NCBI GenBank assembly: GCA_951213105.1
Contig: OX578135.1
Location: 161,253,250-161,317,249, forward strand
Direction: 5' to 3'
DNA from: Amaurobius ferox
Lineage: Eukaryota > Arthropoda > Arachnida > Araneae > Amaurobiidae
DNA: 64,000 nucleotides
Shown here: positions 37,495-48,424 of the stretch, in pieces
Numbering within the stretch: position 1 is the first letter of the stretch
Layout of the letters: every line of letters begins with the position of its first letter
Position numbers and translations under genes: made by a program
The notes under the pieces: model-generated
The model's database searches: none
Told to the model about the DNA's origin: nothing
What the model saw: only the letters and a program-made list of their open reading frames with translations

Positions 37495-37866
37495 TGATCC
37501 CTAAACTTTTATTATTTCTTCAACGAAGCCTAATTTTAACATATGCAGAATGCAAATAACTCAAGCGATTGTAAGATGAATTACATAAGAATTGCTGAAT
37601 TTTTTTCACACAAAATTATTTAGCTCTGGAGTCTGGAATACAAGTTATATTAATGAAATATTCATTGATTTTGCATAAAGAATCAGATGATTTATATTTC
37701 GATACAGTTTTAAATATTTAAGTATAATAAATTACTGTAATACTGGGATAATGTAAAAGATATCAGCACTGAATGTATCACATTTTAGAAATTTTTAAAT
37801 GAAATTACATTTCAGTTGGAAAGTGTTTCATAATCAATGCTTATGCATGATTGATCTTTCTTGTTA
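37495..37866 (-). repeat. R1 repeat, inverted copy (start part)
   Basis: Inverse of R1 positions near its beginning. It ends with 'catgattgatctttcttgtt', matching the start of copy 1. It is separated from its other half (35804-36178) by an insertion or replacement. Confidence 0.7.
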
Positions 37867-37869
37867 ATT

Positions 37870-38755
37870 TTGTCAAAAGAGTGCGGGGGGGGGGGATGTT
37901 AGGGAAAATATTTGGTTTTACTTTGTATGTGGTGTTTTTCTTTTTTCACAATACGTACTGTATATGTATAGGGAAAATATTGTAATGGAATCAAAAATTC
38001 GAATTCAATCTCTCCCCCACCCCCACCCAAAGTATTTTGCATTTTTGGCACTCAAGAACACACATCAAATATTTTTAACACGAAATATGCATTATGAAAC
38101 ATTAAATACTTGTTTCATAAGCAGTTTCCAACAACAAAACAGATTCATTTTTCATATTTTAATCGCATTTACGAGTTGGCATTTGTGGTTAATTTCCAAA
38201 TGAAATACAAATTTTATATAAAAAAAAAATTCAAATAAGTATTCACATTATATATGTTATGTGCTGGAAAGTTGAGTTACCCTACACCAGATCAAATCAG
38301 ATTTTTTTTTTTTTTACACATATCACGTTTTAGCCGTGGTTGTTTTTAAATTTTGTGTCAAAAAGACCATGTGAGTACCCAACAAATATAAATATAAGTT
38401 TAAATTTCATACTTATAAAACGTTAACAAATAACAAAAAATGTTCTGTAATAGCTTTCATATATCTTTTGTTACAAATACAAACTTTTAGCATTATGCCT
38501 ATCTGCATTATTTATGCTGATCTGAACTGTTTGTTGTGTGTACAATATGAAAGATCCAAAAGAATATGCGTTGTATTTATTCTGTGTCAAAATCATATTT
38601 TGTTAAAAATTCAAGTTTTCACAAATGAAAGGAAAGCAAAAATAATCACTTACAATTTTTTTTATTAATTTACGAGAAAAATGAATGAATGATTTTTTTT
38701 AATAAATTTATTCACTACTTTCTTCAGAAGCATAATCCAAATCTGAAGAAACTCA
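37870..38755. other. Intergenic, no gene seen
   Basis: AT-rich. A G-run lies at 37885-37894. A decayed repeat end 'agggaaaatattgtaatgga' lies at 37970-37989. No exon recognised. Confidence 0.5.
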
Positions 38756-38756
38756 T

Positions 38757-38875
38757 GTATATTAACTAATTCAAATGAATCTAAATCTGAAAACACTCAT
38801 ACTAACTAATTCAAATGAATGCAAATCTGAAAAAACTCATACTAACTAATTCAAATGAATCCAAATCTGAAACCT
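38757..38875 (+). repeat. Tandem repeat, about 40-bp unit, three copies
   Basis: 'actaactaattcaaatgaat' followed by '(c/g/t)(c/t)aaatctgaaa' repeats three times with small changes. Confidence 0.85.
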
Positions 38876-38943
38876 GTTTTTCAAATTAATTCTTGGATCT
38901 GACGAAATTGACTCTCAAAGTTTGGCCTTTTTGTGTTTATATT

Positions 38944-38969
38944 CTCAGCAGTGCAATTGCACTGCTGAG
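38944..38969. repeat. Perfect 26-bp palindrome
   Basis: Arms of 13 bases (CTCAGCAGTGCAA and its complement) with no loop. A perfect palindrome of this size is unlikely by chance at any one site, but its role is unknown. Confidence 0.9.
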
Positions 38970-39049
38970 ATTCACAACATAATGCAATTGCATAATCATG
39001 GGACTTTAATGCCTGAAGCAAAAAAAAAAAAAAAAGACAACTGCTAGAA

Positions 39050-39284
39050 CACTCCATTGCAAATAACAGTATCCTTATTATGCGCTCATCAGCATGTAAT
39101 AACCGTTAACTTTAGCAATTTTTCTTGCTATCGTTAACTGCATTCGCAACTGCATTAACGATAAAACAGTCTGGAATAACCGTTAACTGCATTATGCAGT
39201 TAACGGTTATTCCGGGCTGATACGAGTATAATAAGCGCGAAATCCGAAACCAGTCTATGGATACTGTTATTTGCAATGGGAGTG
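39050..39284. mobile_element. MITE with terminal inverted repeats and a central palindrome
   Basis: Left end CACTCCATTGCAAATAACAG (39050). The right end is its inverse complement with one extra base, ending at 39284. Inner parts ('ttattatgcgctcatcagca' and 'gctgatacgagtataataag') also pair. A perfect 41-bp palindrome with one central T lies at 39173-39213, built on 'ccgttaactgcat'. It is about 235 bp with no coding sequence. The target duplication is not clear. Confidence 0.8.
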
Positions 39285-39289
39285 TCTTC

Positions 39290-40080
39290 TTTACTTTTGG
39301 GAACACCCTTTTCTAGCGGTCCTTGTGATTTTGAAAGACAACGGAGTGATTTTCAAAATGAAAGCCTGTTTGATAATCTTTGAACCCATATTTCATGCTA
39401 ATAAAATTATTTTTTTTTAATACTTTTAGAACATATATTGGTACATTAGTTTATAATTAATAAAATGTACTCATTAAAGTGTTTATGTTTTAAAAATATT
39501 AGCTATTTTCTATTATTTTTAGTTTTCAAGTAATAAATTTGCACGTCCCAACTCAAAACATCACACTTAAGGAAGGCTCTTTTTATGCTTTCAAACTAGA
39601 TTAAAAACTAGATTTCCTTTAAAATATAATTATTAATATTTTAAATTTAATATGTGTCCCCTGTACATCTCATGAGTGTTACCTCAGGAGTGTTACTACT
39701 ATTATTTTAAATAAATTTTGATTTCTGCAGTTGGTAACAAAGCTAGTGGAAGCCATATTGTTCCTTCTAGTATATATATAAAAAAAGATTACAAAAAATT
39801 AATAACAGAGTATAATTTTATTTTTAATCTAAGTCAAATTTTTATGTGACGTATAGCTTAAAAAGGCAATTCATTTAAAAATCACCCAAAGGCATTCACC
39901 TCAAGCAGTTAGAGATGAGACAACTACCTCCACGATTCAGCTGAACAGAAAAGTTAATATTAAGAGGTAAGTCTTCCCAATTTAAAAATTTAGAATAAAC
40001 TATGGTGTTTAAAGAGACTTGCTTCCTGTTTTATTTCCAAATTCACGTTTTAACAATGCAATTAATGCCAACTTTGTTTA
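39290..40080. other. Intergenic, no gene seen
   Basis: AT-rich DNA without recognisable features. Confidence 0.5.
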
Positions 40081-40296
40081 TAGTTATATTGGTCGGAGCT
40101 GAATTATATTGACGAGCTGAGTCACACTCCAGTTAATGTCTATAAAAAAAATTAACCGGAGCGTTGCTCAACTCTGATTTCTCACACCAGAATCCATTTT
40201 TAGTAGTTTTTTTTTTTAATTTTACAAGTACATTTTTGAAAAATCGGTATCTTGGTCCAAATGAGTTTAATTATAGCGTGCTACTCTTCACTTTAA

Positions 40297-41071
40297 GGGT
40301 GAGCGTCAGTAAATTTTCTGCCCTATCCGCGCTTTGTAAACTTTCGCGGCACACATATTTCGCCGAAATTCTGCTCAAACAGTTGCGAAATATTTTCTGA
40401 AAGATAAAATGCAATGCTTAGATTATATTAAAACTAAATTTAATGCCCCAAAAAACATAGAATATATTTTTTATTTTAATCCAAAATATTTTTGGTGCTG
40501 CCATCTGTTGTCGTAATTTAATTCATTCTGATTATTTTTATTTTTTAATGAACATCTTTAAATATCTATTCCTTCTAATACAGTGTTAAATACAACAACA
40601 GATCATATATAATAATGCCACAATCACGGAAAGGTAATTTATCGTTCTGTAAATTTGATAAGGGATCCGAATGTACATCACTGAGGACTGCAGTTTTGTC
40701 TTCAAGTTCCTTTGTCTTCAAGTCCAAGTTCAGTTACGTTTCCGTGATTATAGCATTATATATGATCTGTTGTTGTATTTAATAGTGTATTAGAAGGAAT
40801 AGCCATTTAAAAATGTTCATTAAAAAATAAAAATAGTCGGCATGAACTAAATTACGACAACAGATGGCAGCACCAAAAATATTTTAAATTAAAATAAAAC
40901 ATATATTCTATGTTTTATTGGGTATTAAATTTAGTTTTAATATAATCTAAGCATAGCCTTTTATCTTGCAGAAAATATTTCGCAGCTGTTTGAGCAGAAT
41001 TTCGGCGAAATATGTGTGCCGCGAAAGTTAACAAAGCGCGGATATGGCAGAAAATTTACTGACGCTCACCC
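40297..41071. mobile_element. TTAA-flanked foldback transposon, copy A (775 bp)
   Basis: Flanked by TTAA on both sides (40293-40296, 41072-41075). The termini GGGTGAGCGTCAGTAAATTT and their inverse complement extend into arms of about 340 bp, nearly perfect, around a loop of about 100 bp (near 40637-40740). The loop holds a short tandem 'tttgtcttcaagt' duplication. TTAA targeting is characteristic of the piggyBac superfamily, but no transposase is present, so it is a long-arm MITE. A paralogous empty site (about 32250) shows TTAA alone, confirming both boundaries. Confidence 0.9.
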
Positions 41072-41075
41072 TTAA

Positions 41076-41201
41076 CCTTTTGCTTAAAACAGATCAATCC
41101 CCCTTTGTAGGCATTGGCGTCCATTGGGGAAATCGCCGGCAGAAACGTTGCACCTGCTGTCTTCGTTTGGGGTTGACGCTGTCCCACCCGTAAGCAAAAG
41201 G
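41076..41201. mobile_element. Small TTAA-flanked MITE (126 bp)
   Basis: CCTTTTGCTT at 41076-41085 and its inverse AAGCAAAAGG ending at 41201, flanked by TTAA (41072-41075 shared with the foldback; 41202-41205). The interior is GC-richer than its surroundings. It appears to have inserted into the same TTAA as the foldback, or the foldback into one of its TTAA copies. Confidence 0.75.
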
Positions 41202-41744
41202 TTAAAAGGCTTGAAAATAAAAAATCTTTCAATTGATATATACTTGACAAGGTAACTTGCCCCCGAGGGAGTAATGACATCGCGAACATAAAAAATTGAA
41301 TCGAGTTATTTTTCACAACAATGATTGAAACTATTAAGTATCGTGATCATTCAGTTATAAATAAACACTTTTACGCATGATTATGTAGAATTTTGTCCTA
41401 TGCGGCCATGTTAAAAAAAATATAAAATTTCAAATAAATTTCGAAGTTTTCGCTCAAATTAAAAAACATTCTATCTAGTTCTAGATTTTATTTATTTTTT
41501 AATAACAAAGCCAGATACAGTAAGTTTCGAGAAAAAATCAATTGATATTTGTGGCCGCTATCGTGTACACAAGAAATCGACCACAGACATACAGACAGAC
41601 GGGCATCACTTCAAAAATAGTCAAAATGTGTTCAAGAGGTCTTAAAATATATATTGGCATCAAAATCTCGAATTCAAAAGTTTTCGCGAAAACAATACTT
41701 TCTTTATTATTACACAGTTTGAGATTGTAATAACTTAATGACGT

Positions 41745-41836
41745 CCTAATGAATGAAAATAATGATGAATGAACGAATGGAAATAATGATGAATGAACGA
41801 ATGGAAATAATGATGAATGAACGAATGAAAATAACG
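41745..41836 (+). repeat. 24-bp tandem repeat
   Basis: 'gatgaatgaacgaatggaaa' plus 'taat' repeated about three and a half times with few changes. Confidence 0.9.
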
Positions 41837-41839
41837 ACT

Positions 41840-42560
41840 AACACAATCGCTACTTTTTAAATCATATTTCTTCTTTAAAAATATTGTCAGAAACATGCTT
41901 CGTTGGTTTATCATCTCGGCCGAGGAGATTCAAAGATGGTCATAGTAATGTGATAGTAAATATCCTAGTGCAATATTCTACTAGGGATACGAATGTGCAC
42001 CGGGGAGGCTATATCGAAAAACCGTACATCTATCTATCTCACGGAATTAAAATAATTTAATTTATTATTAAAATAATTTTTAGAATTATTTTAATTCCGT
42101 GATCTATCTACGCGAAAAAATGTCGGCCATAAAATAAAGCCCAGGACTGTCGCTGGATGGAAGTAAATATTTTAAACCATCCGCAGCAAAATTATTGTTG
42201 ATTTAAAGGAGCTTAGGGGCGAACATTATCTGATTTTATGCAGAGCAGGACGCATAAACATGCTAAATTACATTGAACTTTATTCGGCGGCCCTGTGACG
42301 GCACTAATTATACTATAATGGCGCACTGCTGATGTCTAATAGTGTTGGTGTCGTCATTAATTTTTTAGCATGTGTGTTCTTTGCGCCTCTCCCTTCCTTC
42401 CCGATATAAATTTTCTGATAAAAAGTTAAGTAACTTTTTAAATATAAGCTGGCCATTCGATTGAAAATTGGTAAATCTCAAATTTCTAAACAGAAAAAAA
42501 AAATCAAACTGTATCATGCATTGCTAGGCCAGGGGCCTGTAGCTTCAACTTCATAGTAAA
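41840..42560. other. Intergenic with one hairpin, no gene seen
   Basis: Contains an 18-bp perfect inverted repeat, 'cacggaattaaaataatt' (42041-42058) against 42084-42101, loop about 25 bp. No exon recognised. Confidence 0.6.
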
Positions 42561-42589
42561 TCGACTGTCATTAATGCAACGCCCTGTTA

Positions 42590-42985
42590 CAATCGGTCAC
42601 AGTTGCACGATATAATCCTCGCTTTCTCCACTTGAACGAAGTCGAGGTCCCGGGGAGGGGGAAAACATCACAAGAGGGTGAATAGACAAAACAAACGGAG
42701 TGTTTTAAAAATACACTCCGGTGTCTGCGCCAGGAGGCCTCACCTGGAATCAGAGGAGAAAGTTGGCAATGACCAACATCTTTCCGACCCGTTTTCATCT
42801 CAGTGAATGTCGGCTGAGCGTAACGGAGAAGAATGGGAGCAGAATTTGGTTACAAGACGATGCCGGCAGAGAAAAGACTCCTGCTTCCCTTTAACTCTTC
42901 CAAGGATGTAGAAACTCGAAATCAAGATACCCGGATAACGACGGCTGGGGGTATAAACAGACCCCCAGCTGTCGTTCTAAATTTA
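42590..42985 (+). other. GC-richer segment ending in an A-run
   Basis: Stands out from the AT-rich surroundings and finishes with a 16-bp-arm hairpin (42935-42974, 'ggctgggggt' against 'acccccagct'). 'ttaactctt' and A12 (42990-43002) follow. It looks like a retrocopied or SINE-like unit, but I see no clear Pol III boxes and no protein match. Confidence 0.35.
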
Positions 42986-43009
42986 ACTCTTAAAAAAAAA
43001 AAATCCTCC

Positions 43010-43225
43010 AAAAAATTCTAAAATTTAAAAAACAAGAACATTCACTGAATTCTAAATCTTAAAAACACGAGCAGTTATAAAATTTGAAATCTTAAAAACG
43101 AAAACTTCGCAAAAATTCAAATTTTAAGAAGAAAAACATTCACAACATTCTAAATCTTAAAAATAATTCTCAAAATTTGAAATCCTAAAAACAAAACCTT
43201 AACTAGCTCAAAATTTCAAAAACTG
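43010..43225 (+). repeat. Imperfect AT-rich tandem array
   Basis: Repeating 'aaaatttgaaatc(t/c)taaaaac' and 'cattca(c)(t/a)gaattctaaatcttaaaaa' phrases. Confidence 0.6.
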
Positions 43226-43549
43226 ATCCCAATCTTCCCTTCAATATATATATATATATATAAACATCGTTTTTCCTACAAATGAACACATTTTAATTTT
43301 GGAGAAAACAAAAACAAATATTAGCGTCTTTTCTGTGGTTTGATTGCACTGAAAATCAATAAAGCATTGAAAATCGCAAATTAAAATATAATCACACTTA
43401 ATTTCATTCAAAGAACTCTATGTTCGTGTGAAAGTTTCAGTTCGGAGTCGATAAGTATAGGTTAACAAAAAATAATTAAAAGTTTTAAAATTAATTACGC
43501 AAGTGTTAAGACAATCGTCCCATTAACGAACAAGGTTGAAAATGTCGTT

Positions 43550-43790
43550 GTACATAATAGAAGTATGTTGTCTGTTGCTTACAAAAATCCAATGCAGACT
43601 GCTTCCTATCATCATGTTACATGTGTAAATATCTCAAAAAGGGTGAGACGTAAGGAGGATACTACAGGGTTTTATTTAAAGGCTTGCAATGTGTTCTCTA
43701 CGATGTTAGCAACATGAGGGCATGCTTTGTCGTGCAGGAAGACTACCTCTTTATTGGGATTGCCGAGTCGTTTATTATTATTGGTATAAC
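43550..43790 (-). pseudogene. Mariner-type transposase remnant
   Basis: On the minus strand, VVFLHDKACPHVANIVENTL followed by QAFK matches the mariner 'LxHDNARPHVA...TL' block that carries the second catalytic aspartate (here HD). After a stop and a +1 shift, YPPYVSPFL resembles the next mariner block 'HPPYSPDLAPSDYHLF'. The rest is unreadable. It is a short, dead fragment; termini were not found. Confidence 0.6.
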
Positions 43791-44033
43791 AAAAATGTTC
43801 GAGCTGGTTTCTTTCTGCAAATTTCTTTCTTTCAGAAGAGAGAAACATAATTTTGTTATCAATCGAATATGAAACTCCAAATCGTGTACCTTATTAATCG
43901 AATATCAAACAAAACAAACATCATGCTACACACAAAAAATGTGCTCACCGGGTAATGCACCCCTTGCACAATGGCAACAGAATGTTATTGAGTAAATACC
44001 GCTTCACTGCTGAAAGCCTAGACGGTGAGTGGA

Positions 44034-44337
44034 GCTAAAACTGAATGCTGTGTCACTACACTTAAAATATTTTATATTTTTAGGATATATGCCATCGGAT
44101 ATATTTGACTTCAAAAATAACGTTTGAGATACCCCATAAAACTGAAAACTGTGCCACTACACCTAAAATGTTTTATATTTTTAGGATATATGCCATCGGA
44201 TATATTTGACTTCAAAAATAACGTTTGAGATACCCCATAAAACTGAAAACTGTGCCACTACACCTAAAATGTTTTATATTTTTAGGATATATGCCATCGG
44301 ATATATTTGACTTCAAAAATAACGTTTGAGATATCCC
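44034..44337 (+). repeat. Three tandem copies of a 101-bp unit
   Basis: Units 44034-44135, 44136-44236 and 44237-44337. The second and third are nearly identical ('ggatatatgccatcggatat' in each), the first slightly diverged. The last runs into C7 and (CA)n. Confidence 0.95.
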
Positions 44338-44339
44338 CC

Positions 44340-44800
44340 CCCCCACACACACACACACATTTTCCGGCTTTTATAAAATTTAATTTAGTTTTCAAGTCTG
44401 AAATTTAGAAGCCCTGGTCTCTGAATAGACAAGAAAAGCGTACATGAGATATATGAGAAAAAAAAAAATCATTTCAAATCTTCTCAAAATTTTACTTTTT
44501 TTCAACATGCTAAAAAAAATTAGCTTAAAAATAGGTGCTTGAGAAAACATTTTTGCAAATTTTAAATGCTAAATTTTAACATTAGTGGTATTTTGCAATA
44601 TAAAAATTTTCAGCCCTTTTCATAATGAAAATGTGGTTGACCCAAGTGTTAAATAGTTTTCAAGATAATGGAATTTCCAAAAACGTCGAAATTTGCAAAA
44701 TATCGTGAGAATCATGCTATAAAAATTACCGCAGCAGAAAGGAAGAAAAAAAAACATGAAAGGAACTAATTAACTGTTATAACGTGTAGAAATGAATACA
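44340..44800. other. Intergenic, no gene seen
   Basis: AT-rich DNA between the 101-bp array and the inverted repeat. Confidence 0.5.
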
Positions 44801-44809
44801 TGTACTGTA

Positions 44810-45517
44810 AAAATAATTACCAGTAAAATGTATCAATATCCTGCTTATTTAGTAAATAGTATAGTTAATAAGTTTCGATTAGCCTAAAATTCTCATTTTC
44901 TCCCCTTATTATCTTATTTTAGCCGTACTTCTTCATTCTCTTGAAATTATATTTTCATCTTTTTATCTTGAAGCTTTAACTGTTGAATAACTCATTTTAT
45001 TGCTTTTGCGCAGTACTGTTTTTATTACTCTCTTTGGCAACAGCAAATCACATCTTTTCATTTTGGCATATGGCAACATTGCTCTAGTCATATTTTGCTC
45101 GTCATGGTTGCGCTGATGAGGTGTGTTTTGAGGTATTTATGTTTCCTTTATTGTTCCAATCTATATGCTTGTCGTCCATATAACACAAGTTTATAGATAA
45201 AATCTATCTTGTGTTTCAGAAACAAGCATTTTTGTGTTCATTTCGAAGGGATATATGGACCCGAAGAGAATTTTTTCGAAATGAACTTCGTAAGCCTAAA
45301 TCTCTTCCATGTGCAAGCTTTTTAGCTTGATTTTTTTGTTTTCTTATTTGCAGTCCTCATTTTTGAAATTAGTTGATTGCCTTTGTCTTTATGACCTGCA
45401 TTACGCTTTATTATTTCCTCTTTATGTCTTAATTTCTTATATTTCTTTGTATTTTGTAGAAAATTTTGGAATAGTGTATTATGAGTTACTACATACATTC
45501 TAACTTTGGATTTACTA

Positions 45518-45560
<43 letters not shown>

Positions 45561-46334
45561 CAAAATCCAATGATAGAATAGAGAAGTTGTAACTCATAAT
45601 ACACTAACTTAAAATTTGCCTACAAATTAAAAAGAAGTAATAAATAGAAAATCAACCATCATGAGGAAAATTAAATGCATGTTACTAGTCATCAAGCCAA
45701 AGATAATCAACAAATATCAGTGGTGTGGAATCGAAAATAGGAATACAAAAAATACCAAGCATTAAAGTTTTACATGTGGAAAATCACTAGGCCTAAGAAT
45801 TATTCATTTCGAAAAAATTATTTTTCAAGTCCAAATATTTAATCGAAATGAACACAAAATATGCTTGTTTCTGAAACACGAGATAGATTTTATCTATAAA
45901 CTCGTGTTATTTGGACTAGAAGCATACAGATTGAAAAATTAGATAGGAAACAAAAATACCTGAAAATACACTTCAAATGTACTACCATGTCGAGCATTAA
46001 ATGACAAGACCAATGTTGCCATTCGCTAAAGATAAAAGTAGAAATTTACTGTTGCCAATTGTGAGTAATAAATAACAATATTGCGTAAAGGCAGTAAAAT
46101 GTGATATATTATACAGTAAAAGTTGCCAAATCAAGGAGCATGCACTATAATAGAAAACATAGAGGCTAAGGTATAAGTGGATTTGAATACATTGTAATGC
46201 ATATTCAAGAGAATGCAGATGTTTGGCTAATATAAGATACTAAGGAGAGAATTTTAAGAATTTTAAGCTAATCGAAACTTATTAACTATACCATTTACTA
46301 AATATGCTGGATATTCATATAATTTACTGGTTTT
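44810..46334. repeat. Large inverted repeat, arms about 0.7 kb, around a (TA)n core
   Basis: Left arm 44810-45512, (TA)n 45521-45556, right arm 45562-46334. Matching phrases include 'aatagtatagttaataagtt' (about 44857) with 'aacttattaactatacca' (about 46277), 'gataaaatctatc' with 'gatagattttatc', and 'gtattatgagttac' with 'gtaactcataatac'. The right arm begins exactly at the stop codon of the Penelope-like reverse transcriptase (46335), so each arm is the 3' untranslated region of that element. The structure is two tail-to-tail copies, the left one 5'-truncated. Confidence 0.9.
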
Positions 46335-48420
46335 TTAAGTTTGCAAAGCATGAAATTTTATATCTGATAATCTATAAATTCGAAAAAGTTGATTAAGTAG
46401 AATATTTCTAAACAATTGAATCGAGTTGCAGGAATTAAATGGTAATATTTTATTAATGTTGAATTTAAAATAGTCTTCTTTATCATATAAATTAGTAACT
46501 ATCCCATTAGTAGGTCCAATAATTAGATTTAAATCCAAATAATTAATATTATTACTAATAGTAGTTTCATTAGGTATTAATTCCAAATTATCTGGATAGA
46601 AATCTATCTATGACATAATTATCAGTAAATACTAAACATATCAGATCATCAACATATCTGTTAATTTTATAATCTGTTGAAATAAAAGATTTTTTATAAT
46701 GATATAGGTATAAATTAGCTAACATACTGCTACAACAGCAACCTTGTGGAACCCCTGAGACTTTTAAGTATAATTTATTACCTTGAAATATATAATTATT
46801 GAAAAGAACAAAGTGGAGAAGTTTAGGAAAATTGGTAAATATAGTTTGAGTAGATTGATTAGTAATATAAGCATTATATAGAGCTAAAATTACACCATAA
46901 AGATCAGAGATCTTAATATCATGAAATAGATCTTTAAAAGCAAAAGTTTGAAATCCTATTATTTTACCTAGTGATGTTAATTTATTCTTTAATATTATTT
47001 AGAATAAGGAAGCTATTACTAGAATAACGTAAATTATTATTTAGTACATTTAACTAATTTAGTAATAATTTACTCGCAGTAGTACAGTTACAATTATGAC
47101 CACTAGTTACAGTTATAAATTTAATAGGATTTTTATGAAATTTAGGAATAAGCACAATATATGGAAATTTCAAAAATTTATATTTAATATCTATATCACT
47201 ATACATATTGATAATTTTCAATTTGATACTATATATGGAGTGTGAATTAAGTTTAAGTAGACTAGTATTTTTTAATTAATCCAACAGATATTGAATATAG
47301 AATTTTTTACAGATAATGGCATGAATTATTAGAGGCTTTATCAACATAAGTAATAATAAAAGATCTTTGTAAATCATTAATAGAGTGTTTTATATAATCA
47401 ATATTATATATTATATAGATATAGACAAATTAATACTACAAATGGTATTTTTAATAAAGTAAATTTCCACATATTAAATGCTTCTAAAGGATGACCATAT
47501 TTAAAAGCTAATAAATATATTTATCTAGGTCAAGATTTATTGACTTTAAAACTTTATTAGAGTTATTACAAGATGGCAACCTGAATTTTGTACCAAATGA
47601 CATTATGGTTCTTAAAGATTCATCTTTAACTATGGCTAAGTCTTCAGTAACTATATGCCTAAGTGTGGAGTTATAAAGTTAGCATAATTGTTAACTTTAC
47701 AAATATATTCATTATCTACATTTGTTAAGAAATCTTTATCTATTGATAGAGATTGTGAAATTTCATTGTAATTAAAAAAAAGTAGCTCTTCCAATAGGCT
47801 TGTATTTAAAAGTCTTCAAATTTATTCAAACATTCAAATACTTAATAGGCAATAAATGTTGAAAATGATTAAATAAATTCCTAAAATTTATATAATTATA
47901 AATAGGATGCTTAAAAGAAATTACACAATAAGAATTAGAAGAACTATCATTATGATGAAATTGATTAAGTTTTAATTTAAAATAATTTGGTCTAGTAATG
48001 AGCGAATCATACAAAATATGATTAAAATGTTCATTAGTTAGATTTAATTTTAAGAAAATGGCATAAACTTTATTTAAATGTTTTTTCTTAATCGCAAAAA
48101 CCCATGATTTTATTAATTTCCATTGATATGTGTTGTTAAATTGATGATGTAAACTATTAATCTCAGCTTTATAATCATGATGATTGGAGCTTCCTTTACT
48201 TCGTTTAAATCTTTTGAGTTTGACTGATTCTCTATTATTTAAATGGGGATTCAAAAAAAGGTGATTAAAAATAGAATATTTATTATCTACAAAATTATTT
48301 TTTATAATATTACCATTGAGATATAATGATTTAATCCATATGGGAAAAGAGTACAATTTGATTTAATATAGAAGTTTTCAAAAAAAAAAATTCTATCAGC
48401 TGTATTAGTTTTTATAACCA
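46335..48420 (-). pseudogene. Penelope-like reverse transcriptase, decayed
   Basis: Minus strand. The N-terminal part is an open stretch (48356-47826, 176 codons). Then, in shifting frames, come FIITYVDKASNN (about 47380-47325), YIVLIPKFHKNPIKFI (about 47160-47115), FAFKDLFHDI (about 46950-46918), SGVPQGCCCSSMLANLYLY (about 46762-46704), INRYVDDLICLVF (about 46665-46628) and NYLDLNLIIGPTNGIV (about 46545-46498). The C-terminal part is DKEDYFKFNI...RNILLNQLFRIYRLSD, ending HALQT-stop at 46335. The order LIPKxHK, motif A, GVPQG, YVDD, LDLNL...NG is that of Penelope-like RTs. No GIY-YIG nuclease domain is recognisable after the RT. There are many frameshifts and stops. The motif A aspartate looks replaced by alanine (FAFKDLF where D is expected). 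The nearest alternative is another LIPKxHK-type RT lineage. Confidence 0.75.
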
Positions 48421-48424
48421 AAGA

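Larger units (their letters stand above)
40080..41720 (+). repeat. Interspersed repeat copy 2, carrying two TTAA-type insertions
   Basis: Collinear with 31330-32760 on both sides of the insertions: 'cttcactttaa' on the left and 'aaaggcttgaaaa' on the right. The sequence between 40297 and 41205 is extra and is explained by the two elements listed next. Confidence 0.8.

Noticed and set aside
38757..38875. CRISPR-like array
   Set aside because: Simple tandem repeats without distinct spacers, in an animal genome.
42571..43021. Two 60-75-codon open frames in the GC-richer block
   Set aside because: Opposite strands, no motif, no splice or start context. The open frames follow from the base composition.
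45309..45503. 64-codon hydrophobic open frame
   Set aside because: Lies wholly within the left arm of the inverted repeat; the matching right arm does not keep the frame.
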